Source of the DNA: Bacteroidales bacterium
GTDB lineage: Bacteria; Bacteroidota; Bacteroidia; Bacteroidales; UBA3663
Direction: 5' to 3'
DNA length: 48,000 nt
Assembly: GCA_016286775.1 (NCBI GenBank)
Contig: JAEEUA010000002.1
Coordinates: 1-48,000, forward strand
Shown here: one piece after another, positions 23,140 to 31,619 of the stretch
How positions within the stretch are numbered: position 1 is the stretch's first letter
Layout of the letters: every line of letters begins with the position of its first letter
Made by a program: the position numbers and the translations under genes
Notes under the pieces: generated by a model
Databases searched by the model: none
The model's input: only the letters and a program-made list of their open reading frames with translations
Told to the model about the DNA's origin: nothing

Positions 23140-23651
23140 CCGAAAGCTACTTTATCGGTCATCCAACCTCCCTGTGCCTTGAGCACCTGTTCGACCACGT
23201 CGCGCGCAGCTCCTGACCCACCTGAAAAGGGACTGACGTAGCAGGAAATCGCCTTGATCTCGGGCACAGCATCAGCGGGGCAAACGGGGCATCCCACACG
23301 CTGCATCACCTCGTAATCGGGGATGTCGTCACCCATATAGAGCATCTCGTCCAGTGCGATGCCCGTGCGTGCTGCCAGGTCGTCGAGGTCGCGCAACTTG
23401 TAGCTCGAACCCATGTATATATGGCGAACACCCAGGTACTCGTAGCGACGCACGATGTTCTGGCTTCGTCCACCCGAAATGATAGCCACGACAAGACCGC
23501 GCTTGACGGCCAGCTGGATGGCGTAACCGTCCTTGACATTTAAAGTACGTAAAGGCTGGCCCTCTTCGTCCATGGCGATTGTGCTGCATGACAACACGCC
23601 ATCGACGTCGAAAACCATAGCCTTTATCTTAGTCAGGTCGAAGTCAAACAT
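23133..23651 (-). CDS. kdsC: KdsC-type HAD phosphatase (3-deoxy-manno-octulosonate 8-phosphate phosphatase)
   Basis: A 172-residue HAD phosphatase without a large cap domain, as in tetrameric KdsC. The nucleophile motif is VFDVDGVL (D15, D17); motif 2 is AIISGGRS; motif 4 is MGDDIPDYEVM with a preceding lysine in SSYKLRDL. It should release inorganic phosphate from Kdo-8-P in lipopolysaccharide synthesis. It is the first gene of the overlapping kdsC-maf run. Specificity for Kdo rather than a related sugar acid is inferred from family resemblance. Confidence 0.88.
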   Translation of the reverse strand: MFDFDLTKIKAMVFDVDGVLSCSTIAMDEEGQPLRTLNVKDGYAIQLAVKRGLVVAIISGGRSQNIVRRYEYLGVRHIYMGSSYKLRDLDDLAARTGIALDEMLYMGDDIPDYEVMQRVGCPVCPADAVPEIKAISCYVSPFSGGSGAARDVVEQVLKAQGGWMTDKVAFGW

Positions 23652-23660
23652 ATAAATCTA

Positions 23661-23820
23661 AGGGATTCTTGGGGATTTTAAGGGATTCTTAGGGATTTTA
23701 AGGGACGGGTGTTCAATTAACAATTAATAATTAACAATTGTCGGCTTGAACAGAATACGACAGGCGAAGGAAACGTCTCTTCATATCCCTTACTATCCCT
23801 TCGAATCCCTTCATATCCTT
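23661..23820. repeat. Inverted-repeat element A with 10-bp phased arms
   Basis: The left arm carries (A/G)GGGA at 23661, 23671, 23681, 23691 and 23701, exactly every 10 bp, ending in AAGGGACGG. The right arm carries the inverted unit (TCCCT or TCCTT) every 10 bp from 23786 to 23820. The spacer holds an AATTGTT-type heptad stretch (23714-23740, minus orientation). It fills the gap between ilvE and kdsC, and the ilvE stop lies in the right arm. Confidence 0.7.
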
Positions 23821-24845
23821 TACTCCTCAACTATTGTCACCCAACCGTGGGTATCCTCGATGTCGCCATACTGGATGCCGCGAAGGGTTTCGTAGAGCTT
23901 GGTGCAGACGGGACCAGGAATATTGCTGGGCAGGATGTTGTAGGTCTTGTCCTCGTCGAGGTCGTCGATGCGGTAGATGGGCGAGATGACGGCAGCCGTG
24001 CCGCACATGGCAGCTTCGTCGAGGAAGGCAAGCTCTTCGACGGGCATCGGACGAATCTCCACCTTCATACCCAGGTCGCGTGCAACCTGCTGGATGGACA
24101 TGTTGGTGATGGAAGGAAGGATGGACTCGGACTCGGGGGTAATGTAGGTGTTGCCATCGATACCGAAGAAGTTGGCAGGGCCGCATTCGTCGATGAACTT
24201 CTTGCTGCGTGCATCGAGGTAGATGACAGCGCTGTAGCCCTTCTGGTGGGCAATGGTGCCGGAAACAAGGCTGGCTGCATAATTGCCGCCCACCTTGACA
24301 CGACCTGTACCGAGAGGTGCAGCACGATCGTAGCCACGCATGATGCAGCAGGGAGTGGCCTTGAAACCATCCTTGAAGTAGGGGCCAACAGGCATCACAA
24401 AGATGATGAACTCATATTCGTCGGCTGGAGAGACACCAACCTGGGGACCAGTACCGAAAAGTACAGGGCGAATATAGAGCGAGCAACCCGTCTCGTAAGG
24501 AGGAACGAGGTGGCTATTGAGTTTGACAACCTTGAGGACAGCCTCTTCGAAAAGGCCATCGGGGAGCGGCTCCATCAGAATCGTGTGACAGGTGTTCTGG
24601 AGGCGCTTAGCATTTTCGTTCATGCGGAAAATGCGGATCTTGCCGTCCTTGCCACGGAAGGCCTTCAAGCCTTCGAAACCAGCCTGTCCGTAGTGGAGGA
24701 CAGTAGCTGCCATGTGCATAGTCACTTCTTCGCTCTCGCTGACGCGGAGTTCGCCCCAAGCACCATTCTTGAAGGTGCAACGTACATTGTAAGGAGCCCT
24801 GCTATATCCAAAGCCAAGTTTGCTCCAATCGATTTGTTCTGCCAT
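23820..24845 (-). CDS. ilvE: Branched-chain amino acid aminotransferase
   Basis: A 341-residue fold-type IV PLP enzyme that interconverts branched-chain amino acids and their 2-oxo acids. Typical regions are seen: VLHYGQAGFEGLKAFRGKDGKIRIFRMNENAKRL near residues 50-85 and VKVGGNYAASL with the PLP lysine expected in the following YLDARSKKFIDECGPANFFG stretch. The C-terminal part reads ECGPANFFGIDGNTYITPESESILPSITNMS. The length is standard. A -7 box lies at 24907-24900, about 55 bp before the ATG. Confidence 0.96.
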   Translation of the reverse strand: MAEQIDWSKLGFGYSRAPYNVRCTFKNGAWGELRVSESEEVTMHMAATVLHYGQAGFEGLKAFRGKDGKIRIFRMNENAKRLQNTCHTILMEPLPDGLFEEAVLKVVKLNSHLVPPYETGCSLYIRPVLFGTGPQVGVSPADEYEFIIFVMPVGPYFKDGFKATPCCIMRGYDRAAPLGTGRVKVGGNYAASLVSGTIAHQKGYSAVIYLDARSKKFIDECGPANFFGIDGNTYITPESESILPSITNMSIQQVARDLGMKVEIRPMPVEELAFLDEAAMCGTAAVISPIYRIDDLDEDKTYNILPSNIPGPVCTKLYETLRGIQYGDIEDTHGWVTIVEE

Positions 24846-24899
24846 TTTCTAAATAAATAACGTAATACAATACCTTGTCAAATATATATAATAGCGGTG

Positions 24900-24907
24900 C
24901 AAAGATA
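24900..24907 (-). promoter_or_regulatory. Promoter -7 box of ilvE
   Basis: TATCTTTG on the minus strand, 54 bp before ATG 24845. No clear TTTG is seen at the -33 position. The rest of 24846-24999 shows no gene. Confidence 0.6.
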
Positions 24908-24999
24908 CAAGATTTATCGTTAACTTGTTCATTTTAGATGCTATTTTTTTGCAAATTTTGAGAAAAAGAGGCAATTTTGCCGAAAAAGGGACCGGAAAA

Positions 25000-25031
25000 T
25001 TTGGCAGATGTTGTAAAAAAGGTTACCTTTG
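25000..25031 (+). promoter_or_regulatory. Promoter of rplY
   Basis: TTTG at 25000-25003 and TACCTTTG at 25024-25031 with a 20-bp gap, a full consensus match. Confidence 0.75.
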
Positions 25032-25036
25032 CGCCG

Positions 25037-25174
25037 CTTTTGAGTTTAACATCAGCATCCGACGGAATGTCCGGGAGCCAGGACTCCAATAGAAAGCGTC
25101 CGCCGCGATTCGTGTGATGGTATTTTGCTCGAAGGGCAAAAAGAGTAACACATTTAATTATTTAAACAAACAAA
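25037..25174 (+). ncRNA. Possible structured 5' leader of rplY
   Basis: The transcript would have about 138 nt before the L25 start. It can form GTCC-N8-GGAC and GGAG/CTCC pairings around 25070-25087 and a clean hairpin TTTTGC (25124-25129) / GCAAAA (25137-25142) with a 7-nt loop. Ribosomal protein leaders are often autoregulatory. I cannot match this to a named RNA family. Confidence 0.35.
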
Positions 25175-25732
25175 ATGAAAGAGTATTCACTCACTGGCAC
25201 TAAGCGTGCCGCTGCCGGCAAGAGAGCTGCCAAGCACCTCCGCGCCGAGGGTCTTATCCCCTGCAACCTCATTTCGAAGGACGGAGCACTTTCCTTCACC
25301 GTGAAGGCTGTCGATCTCCGCAAGCTCCTCTACACCTCGAACGTGTATGCCATCAACCTCGACATCGAGGGTACAGCCTGCAAGGCCATCCTGAAGGAGG
25401 CTCAGTTCGGTCCTGTGAACGAGGAGATCCTGCACCTCGACTTCCAGAAGTTCAACCCCGAGGACGACATCGTCGTTGCCATCCCTGTAAAGGTGGAAGG
25501 TCACGCAGCTGGTGTCAAGGCCGGTGGTAAACTGGTGAAGCAGGTCAACACCCTGACCGTGAAGGGCAACTATGCAAACATCCCCGACCGTCTGGTTGTC
25601 GATGTGACCAGCCTTGAGCTCGGCAAGTCGCTGTGTGTTGGCGACCTGAAGTTCGAGAACCTTGAGCTCCTCAATGCCAAGAGCGTCATCGTGGCAAGCG
25701 TCAAGGCTACACGTGCTTCGCGCGGCAAGTAA
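25175..25732 (+). CDS. rplY: 50S ribosomal protein L25/Ctc
   Basis: A 185-residue 5S-rRNA-binding protein of the longer Ctc type. The N-terminal L25 domain spans residues 1-92 (AGKRAAKHLRAEGLIPCNLISK ... ILHLDFQKF); a C-terminal beta domain follows at 95-185 (AIPVKVEGHAAGVKAGGKLVK). Rich codon bias and the strong promoter and terminator fit high expression. It is transcribed alone, with terminator hairpins right after the stop. Confidence 0.96.
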   Translation: MKEYSLTGTKRAAAGKRAAKHLRAEGLIPCNLISKDGALSFTVKAVDLRKLLYTSNVYAINLDIEGTACKAILKEAQFGPVNEEILHLDFQKFNPEDDIVVAIPVKVEGHAAGVKAGGKLVKQVNTLTVKGNYANIPDRLVVDVTSLELGKSLCVGDLKFENLELLNAKSVIVASVKATRASRGK

Positions 25733-25800
25733 GCTTTTCCCCGCATGGGAAAAAAGCAAGCCAGGGGAGTAAAAAGGGAGTCTTTCCCTTTTTACTCTCT
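25733..25800 (+). terminator. Tandem terminator hairpins after rplY
   Basis: Hairpin 1: GCTTTTCCC (25733-25741) with GGGAAAAAAGC (25747-25757), starting right after the stop codon. Hairpin 2: GAGTAAAAAGGGA (25767-25779) with TCCCTTTTTACTC (25785-25797), a perfect 13-bp stem with a 5-nt loop, followed by TCTAATTTT. Confidence 0.85.
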
Positions 25801-25812
25801 AATTTTATAATA

Positions 25813-25942
25813 AGGGATTCTTAGGGATGTTTAGGGATTCTTGGGGATATTAAGGGACGGATGTTTCTTGGATCCTGTTTTCGACAAGGCGAAAGTATCG
25901 TCATTTATTATCCCCAAATATCCCATATTTTCCTTCATATCT
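25813..25942. repeat. Inverted-repeat element B with 10-bp phased arms
   Basis: The left arm has AGGGA at 25813, 25823, 25833, GGGGA at 25843 and AGGGA at 25853, ending AAGGGACGG as in element A. The right arm has inverted units TCCCC, TCCC and TCCTT at 25911, 25921 and 25931. It lies between the rplY terminator and pth and would place a hairpin just before the pth start. Confidence 0.7.
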
Positions 25943-25954
25943 TTTCTTAAAATA

Positions 25955-26518
25955 ATGAAATACCTTATCGTCGGCTTAGGAAATATCGGAGAAGAATACT
26001 GGGGCACCCGGCATAATATCGGATTCCGGGTGGTCAATGCCCTGGCTGCTGCCCACAATGCCAAGTTCGAGGAGAACCGTTATGGAGCAATCTGCGAATT
26101 CAGGCTGAAGAACCAGTTGCTGCTCGTCCTGAAACCCAGCACCTACATGAACCTGAGCGGCAATGCCGTGCGCTACTGGATGCAGCAGGAGGAAATCACT
26201 TTGGACCACGTGCTGATTGTGTGCGACGACATCGCCCTGCCCTTCGGCACCCTGCGCATGCGCACCAAGGGTTCAGACGGTGGGCACAACGGCCTGAAGG
26301 ACATCATCGCCAAATGCGGCGGGGCAAACTTCGCCCGACTGCGATTCGGCATCGGCGGCGACTTTCCCAAGGGTGCACAGGTGGATTGGGTGCTCGGCCA
26401 TTTTCCACCCGAAGAAGAGGAGAAGATGGGCGAACGCCTGGAAACGACCACGAAGTTCATCGAGGAGTTCTGCCTGGCTGGGCCATCAAACGCAATGAAC
26501 AAATACAATGGCAAATAA
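25955..26518 (+). CDS. pth: Peptidyl-tRNA hydrolase
   Basis: A 187-residue enzyme that frees tRNA from prematurely released peptidyl-tRNA. The catalytic H20 is in TRHNIGF; N21-like and N68-type residues are in [10 protein letters not shown]; the catalytic aspartate is in [22 protein letters not shown] carries the remaining signature. The frame is open 38 codons upstream through element B, but homologous sequence begins at [10 protein letters not shown], so ATG 25955 is used. It overlaps the next gene by 11 bp. Confidence 0.96.
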   Translation: MKYLIVGLGNIGEEYWGTRHNIGFRVVNALAAAHNAKFEENRYGAICEFRLKNQLLLVLKPSTYMNLSGNAVRYWMQQEEITLDHVLIVCDDIALPFGTLRMRTKGSDGGHNGLKDIIAKCGGANFARLRFGIGGDFPKGAQVDWVLGHFPPEEEEKMGERLETTTKFIEEFCLAGPSNAMNKYNGK

Positions 26519-26981
26519 CGAAGTCAGAATAGACAAATGGCTATGGGCCGTGCGTATCTTCAAGACACGCACCATCGCTACCGACGCCATCAAGATGGGC
26601 CGCGTGACAATAGGTGGCCAAAAGGTGAAGCCTTCGCGCAACGTGAAGGTGGGAGAAGTGATCGACGTGAAGAAACCGCCTATTATCTACTCGTTCAAGG
26701 TGCTTGCCCTGGCCGAGAACCGGATGGGTGCTAAGCTCGTGCCGGGCTTCATGGAGAATGTGACCAGCAAGGAACAGCTCGACCTGCTGGAGATGAATCG
26801 CATCTCAGGCTTCCGCGACCGAGCCAAGGGACTGGGACGCCCCACCAAGAAGGACCGCCGCGACATTGATGACTTCAACACGCCGCAGTACGTCGATGAG
26901 TTCGACTTCAGCCTGGAGGATCTGGAGGACTTCGATGCCGACGATTGGGCCGAGATCATGAATCCTGACACCAACGGATGA
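26508..26981 (+). CDS. S4-domain RNA-binding protein, heat-shock protein 15 (HslR) type
   Basis: A 157-residue protein. An S4 domain at about 5-65 ([49 protein letters not shown]) is followed by the [16 protein letters not shown] motif typical of HslR. HslR-type proteins bind stalled 50S subunits carrying peptidyl-tRNA, which fits its overlap with pth. The C-terminus is a lengthened acidic tail ([23 protein letters not shown]) whose last codons lie in the first 30-bp repeat unit that continues downstream. Confidence 0.9.
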   Translation: MANNEVRIDKWLWAVRIFKTRTIATDAIKMGRVTIGGQKVKPSRNVKVGEVIDVKKPPIIYSFKVLALAENRMGAKLVPGFMENVTSKEQLDLLEMNRISGFRDRAKGLGRPTKKDRRDIDDFNTPQYVDEFDFSLEDLEDFDADDWAEIMNPDTNG

Positions 26982-27052
26982 TTTTCGTCCAGTCCTGATG
27001 TCAACGGATGATATTCGTCCGGTTCTGATGTCAACGGACGAGCACCTTCCGG
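26963..27052. repeat. Three 30-bp tandem repeats bridging two convergent genes
   Basis: Units start at 26963, 26993 and 27023. Units 1 and 2 contain a short hairpin, CGGATGA-(TTT/TAT)-TCGTCC(A/G); unit 3 is diverged. Unit 1 holds the last codons of the hslR-like gene and unit 3 holds the stop of the phosphatase gene (27031). They may act as a shared terminator. Confidence 0.75.
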
Positions 27053-28839
27053 CCTTGATGCAAGTAGAGTCCTTTCGAGGTTGGACGTTCGTGCAGACAC
27101 CGGCCATCAAGCGTATACCACCTGTCGGACGAAGGTTCGATGCCGTCGGAAACCACAGAGGGGATATCTTCGGTCGGATTGTCGGGATTCAGGATGGAAC
27201 CTGCGGAAAGTACGGCCGTCCATCGTTTGCCCGTCGGAATGTTGAACCGGACGTAGGCAGCATCTGCAGGGATTGCATATTCGTGTGTAACTTCCTCTTT
27301 GGAATCATCGGCAGCTTCTTCGTCGGACGTTTCGTCGAGGATACCCCCGATAAAATGCAGCCCGACATCGTAGAATGCAGCGACATCGTGGAGTGAGACA
27401 TTGACGAGCAGATGGCTATAGCCCGAACAGTCGATTGGACCCGTGGAAGAGAAATCGTTGCTCGCCGAATACGATGCATTGACCGCACTGATCATCCGAT
27501 TGGCTTCGGAAAAGGAAGTGCGAGTGGATTCGAACGTCGTGGCGTAGCGTGGATGGTTCGTATCAAGGCTCACATCGCGAACGATGGTCGGCGACTTGAC
27601 CTGTGGAACAATGAGATGCCGACGCAAAGCCTCGATGATGGAGGTACCCCGGTCAGCCGTATTGGCAAAGATCTTGTCCTGGAGCCAGGCCACCACCTGC
27701 TGTTGTACGCTTGCCCCTTCCCTACCACCATAGTTCTCGTAGAGATAACGGAACAGCGAGCGCATCTCGGCATAGGTTTTCACCAGGTTGTCGCCATCCA
27801 TGTAGTAATAGGTCAGCTCCTCCTGGTCGATGTATTTACGATAGCATTTGCCCGTGAAGGACGAGAGCTCCCAGTCGATGACCAAATCGGCTTCGGAAAC
27901 GCCACAAAGGGCCTCGATGATGAACATCAGAGTACCAGCTCGATCGGCACCGTAGGAACAATGCACGACGATGCGACGATCGTCCATCAGGTTGTAGGTA
28001 ATCCGCTGCAGACAAAACTGTAGATTGGCATAATAGGAACCCGAACGCACCTGCGAACTGGAAGGCGACCAATAGGTATTGTTCATCATATAAAGGTAGT
28101 GCGACAATTCCTTCTGATAGAATTTCACCCCAGACCCTAACGGACTGCGGCTGATGGTCGGAGCACGCAAATCCATTTCGACACCAATTCCCAACTTTTT
28201 CGTGAACACGTCGATGTCGTACGAAGCATCGTCCGACGTGGCCACCTGGTCGAGTGCTGCAGAACGGAACAACCTACCGTAGGACAGACGTCCTCCGTCG
28301 CAGGGCCATCCACCCACATCGCGCGCATTGAACACATTGCGGGATTGTATCATCCGCACCTGGCCCAACGTCTTGAAGATGCCGTCCGAAAGCATGCTGC
28401 CCGAGGCATCGAGCACCCGGTACCAATAGACCTTCTGGGGAATAAGATTGCTGACGAAGGTCGTATCGCCCTCAGACGGGAACTCCAGCAGCGCAGCGAA
28501 ATCGGGACGATCGGAAATCTGAACAACGACTCCTCCCACCGAAGGAATGGGCACAGCGGCAGGCAGTTCGGCCCAGTTGGGCGTGTCGTACTTCTCAACT
28601 ACCTGGCTCAGATAGGGCGACTGGTCGTTACCCAGGACTCTGGCGTTCAGCCGGCTGACACCCTCGCGACCAATTCCATCGGCATAGTGGGTATGCGCAT
28701 CCTGCAGATATGCCGCCACGACGCTGTTCTCAAGGTTGAAGCACACCTCGTCCCCACCCGTTTCATCGGGACAGAACGAAGAAAGTGTGACCAGCACAGG
28801 CAAGAGAATCATTGAAAAAGGGAATCTGCAGAACGTCAT
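27031..28839 (-). CDS. Exported CX5R tyrosine/dual-specificity phosphatase-like protein
   Basis: A 602-residue protein with an N-terminal hydrophobic export signal. Residues about 95-160 are fibronectin-like, followed by a phosphatase domain at about 165-395 of the bacterial tyrosine-phosphatase type (Y_phosphatase3). It has RNVFNARDVGGW, GRLFRSAAL and the active site HCSYGADRAGT with C294 and R300. A C-terminal beta-rich region follows. The last 30 residues, WYTLDGRCLHERPTSKGLYLHQGRKVLVR, resemble tails common on secreted Prevotella proteins. Substrates could be phosphotyrosine, phosphoinositide or others. It is convergent with the hslR-like gene. Confidence 0.85.
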   Translation of the reverse strand: MTFCRFPFSMILLPVLVTLSSFCPDETGGDEVCFNLENSVVAAYLQDAHTHYADGIGREGVSRLNARVLGNDQSPYLSQVVEKYDTPNWAELPAAVPIPSVGGVVVQISDRPDFAALLEFPSEGDTTFVSNLIPQKVYWYRVLDASGSMLSDGIFKTLGQVRMIQSRNVFNARDVGGWPCDGGRLSYGRLFRSAALDQVATSDDASYDIDVFTKKLGIGVEMDLRAPTISRSPLGSGVKFYQKELSHYLYMMNNTYWSPSSSQVRSGSYYANLQFCLQRITYNLMDDRRIVVHCSYGADRAGTLMFIIEALCGVSEADLVIDWELSSFTGKCYRKYIDQEELTYYYMDGDNLVKTYAEMRSLFRYLYENYGGREGASVQQQVVAWLQDKIFANTADRGTSIIEALRRHLIVPQVKSPTIVRDVSLDTNHPRYATTFESTRTSFSEANRMISAVNASYSASNDFSSTGPIDCSGYSHLLVNVSLHDVAAFYDVGLHFIGGILDETSDEEAADDSKEEVTHEYAIPADAAYVRFNIPTGKRWTAVLSAGSILNPDNPTEDIPSVVSDGIEPSSDRWYTLDGRCLHERPTSKGLYLHQGRKVLVR

Positions 28840-28945
28840 GACATATTTTTCGCTTTATAACAATCGACTAATACGAAATTTGGATTGACAAATGAAGGTA
28901 TTTTCCGATAATTATCCAAATTTTAGGGGAAATTATTTGAAAATA

Positions 28946-28977
28946 TTTGGAAATTCTTGAAATAATCAATAGATTTG
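28946..28977 (+). promoter_or_regulatory. Promoter of the cca operon
   Basis: TTTG at 28946-28949 and TAGATTTG at 28970-28977 with a 20-bp gap. ATG 28997 follows after 19 bp. Confidence 0.7.
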
Positions 28978-28996
28978 CAAACTAAAAATTCAGATA

Positions 28997-30523
28997 ATGT
29001 TTAAAGAATATACGCGAGATACACTGATCGAATACCTGGACAAGAAGGACTTTGCCGTGCGCGATGTCAATGGCACGTGCATGAGCGTCTTCCGAATCAT
29101 CGGCGAGGAAGCCGACGCCCTCGGTCGCGAAAGCTACGTCATCGGGGGCTTTGTGCGCGACATCTTCCTGGGACTCGATTCAGTGGACATCGACTGCGTA
29201 GTGGTGGGAAGTGGCATCGAGCTGGCCGAGAAACTGGCTCGACGACTGGGCAGACGGCGCACTCACCTGTCGGTATTCCGTACATTCGGGACTGCACAAG
29301 TGAAGTACAGGAGCCGTGACCTGAAGACCGGCGAGATGACCGACCTGCTGACTGTTGAATTCGTCGGGGCACGCAAGGAGTCGTACAATCACGACAGCCG
29401 TAAGCCTATCGTGGAAGACGGGACGCTACAGGACGACCAGAACCGCCGAGACCTCACCATCAACGACCTTGCCCTATGCCTCAACGCCAATCGCTTCGGA
29501 GAACTGGTTGATCCCTTCCAGGGCCTGGACGACCTGAAGGCAGGACTATGCCGCACGCCGCTCGAACCGGACATCACCTTTTCGGACGACCCGCTGCGCA
29601 TGCTCCGGGCTATCCGGTTTGCCTGCCGCTTTGACTTTAGGATTGTGCCCGAAACCTTCGAAGCCATTGCCCGGAACCGCGAACGAATCAAGATCATATC
29701 GGCCGAACGCATCATCGAGGAACTGAACAAGATACAGATGTGCAACCGACCCTCGCAGGGATGGCTGTTGCTGCAGCGATGCGGCCTGCTGCAGATCATC
29801 TTCCCCGAACTGACAGCGCTGGCCGGCATCGAAAGCCGGGATGGACGCGGGCACAAGGACAACTTCCTGCACACGCTCACCGTGCTCGACAACGTCTGTC
29901 GCATGGAGCGCGAACAGGGCCGCACGCCCAATCTCTGGCTACACTGGGCCGCCATCTTCCACGACCTGGGCAAAGCCAAGGCGAAAGTCTATGACGAAAA
30001 GCTGGGATGGACATTCCACAACCACGACTTCATCGGACAACGCATGGTGCTGCCCATCATGCGCCGCCTGAAACTACCTCTGGGCAAGGAAATGAAGTAT
30101 GTGCAGAAACTCGTCGGTCTGCACATGAGACCCATCCACTTGGCCGACGAAGGAATCACCGATTCGGCCATCCGACGCGTGATGTTCGAAGCCGGCGAAG
30201 ACACCGACGACCTGATGTTGCTCTGCGAGGCCGACATCACCTCGAAAATACCCGAGAAGGTGCGCCGATTCCTGGACAACTTCAAGATCGTACGCCAGAA
30301 GATGCAGGAGATCCAGGAGAAGGACGACTACCGAAACTGGACACCTCCCGTCGATGGCAACGAAATCATGGAACGCTACCATCTGACCCCTTCGAAGGAA
30401 GTGGGCATCCTGCGGGAAGCTCAGAAGAATGCTATCCTCGACGGTCTTTGTGCCAACACACGCGAAGCCGCCCTGGCGTTCATGGACCACCTGGCTGCCG
30501 AGCTCGGGATAATAAACCAATGA
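28997..30523 (+). CDS. cca: CCA tRNA nucleotidyltransferase with HD domain
   Basis: A 508-residue class II nucleotidyltransferase that adds or repairs the tRNA 3' CCA end. The head domain has VIGGFVRDIFLGLDSVDIDCVVVG (metal aspartates in DIDC), then RRDLTINDLALCL and DPLRMLRAIRFACRF. An HD phosphohydrolase domain follows, with WAAIFHDLGKAKAK near residue 318. Closely related poly(A) polymerases share the fold, so the assignment is by overall resemblance to Bacteroidota CCA enzymes. aroB starts 4 bp after its stop. Confidence 0.92.
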   Translation: MFKEYTRDTLIEYLDKKDFAVRDVNGTCMSVFRIIGEEADALGRESYVIGGFVRDIFLGLDSVDIDCVVVGSGIELAEKLARRLGRRRTHLSVFRTFGTAQVKYRSRDLKTGEMTDLLTVEFVGARKESYNHDSRKPIVEDGTLQDDQNRRDLTINDLALCLNANRFGELVDPFQGLDDLKAGLCRTPLEPDITFSDDPLRMLRAIRFACRFDFRIVPETFEAIARNRERIKIISAERIIEELNKIQMCNRPSQGWLLLQRCGLLQIIFPELTALAGIESRDGRGHKDNFLHTLTVLDNVCRMEREQGRTPNLWLHWAAIFHDLGKAKAKVYDEKLGWTFHNHDFIGQRMVLPIMRRLKLPLGKEMKYVQKLVGLHMRPIHLADEGITDSAIRRVMFEAGEDTDDLMLLCEADITSKIPEKVRRFLDNFKIVRQKMQEIQEKDDYRNWTPPVDGNEIMERYHLTPSKEVGILREAQKNAILDGLCANTREAALAFMDHLAAELGIINQ

Positions 30524-30527
30524 AACT

Positions 30528-31616
30528 ATGGAACAAATTGAACAACAGGTTCTTTTTACAAACGATATCTGTGAGGCACTGAGGGATTTCACCAAACGAA
30601 TCCATCACGACAAGCTGTTCATCCTCTTCGACACGGAGACGCTGCACTACTGCCTGCCCGTCATTGCCTCTTTTATGAATGAATACGAACTGGAACACCC
30701 CTCCCAGAAGATCGAAACCCTCTACATCGAGGACACCGACCAGGCAAAGAACATCGAGTCGCTGACCGAAGTGTGGCAGGCCCTTTCGGACCGCCATGCC
30801 ACCCGCCATTCGCTCCTGATCAATGTGGGAGGAGGCATGATCACCGATCTGGGAGGTTTTGCTGCTGCTACCTTTAAACGGGGCATCCCCTTCATCAATG
30901 TAGCCACAACCCTACTGGGTGCTGTGGATGCTGCCGTGGGCGGCAAGACCGGCGTGAACCTCGGAGCATTGAAGAACGAAGTGGGAGCCTTTGCACCCGC
31001 TGCAGCCGTACTGATTTCGACTAAGTTCTTCGAGACACTCGACCACACCAACCTGCTTTCCGGCTATGCCGAAATGCTGAAGCATGGACTGCTGAGCGAC
31101 AAGAAGCACCTCAGCGACCTGCTGAACTACGACATCGACCACTGGGACACCGAAACACTGCTCCCCCTGCTCGAGACCAGTGTCAATGTGAAGCAGCAGG
31201 TGGTGCGGCAGGATCCCTTCGAGAAGGGACTGCGCAAGGCACTCAATCTGGGACATACGTTCGGCCATGCCTTCGAGACCTGGTGCATGCGACAGGGACA
31301 TCCCGTGCTGCATGGCTATGCCATCGCCTGGGGCCTCGTCTGCGAACTCATCATGAGCCATCAGATGGTAGGATTCCCTTCACAGACCCTCTACGACATT
31401 GCCAATTTTGTCAAGGAGAACTATGGCCCGCTCCAGATCACCTGCGACGACTATCCCCAGCTCTACGAACTGATGACGCACGACAAGAAGAACGAGGGCG
31501 ACGAGATTGTCTTCACTTTGCTGCATAATGTGGGCGATGTGGCCTTGAACTACACGGCTAACAAGGATCAGATTGGTGCCACGCTCGACATCTATCGCGA
31601 CCTTATGGGAATTTGA
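30528..31616 (+). CDS. aroB: 3-dehydroquinate synthase
   Basis: A 362-residue NAD- and zinc-dependent enzyme of the shikimate pathway. Seen are the NAD-binding GGGMITDLGGFAAATFKRGIPFINVATTLLGAVDAAVGGKTGVN block (residues 101-144), the GYAEMLKHGLL segment, and zinc-ligand histidines in NLGHTFGHAFE and HGYAIAWG. It lies 4 bp after cca and 3 bp before the helicase gene, in one transcript. aroE, another gene of the pathway, is 8 kb downstream. Confidence 0.96.
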   Translation: MEQIEQQVLFTNDICEALRDFTKRIHHDKLFILFDTETLHYCLPVIASFMNEYELEHPSQKIETLYIEDTDQAKNIESLTEVWQALSDRHATRHSLLINVGGGMITDLGGFAAATFKRGIPFINVATTLLGAVDAAVGGKTGVNLGALKNEVGAFAPAAAVLISTKFFETLDHTNLLSGYAEMLKHGLLSDKKHLSDLLNYDIDHWDTETLLPLLETSVNVKQQVVRQDPFEKGLRKALNLGHTFGHAFETWCMRQGHPVLHGYAIAWGLVCELIMSHQMVGFPSQTLYDIANFVKENYGPLQITCDDYPQLYELMTHDKKNEGDEIVFTLLHNVGDVALNYTANKDQIGATLDIYRDLMGI

Positions 31617-31619
31617 GTT

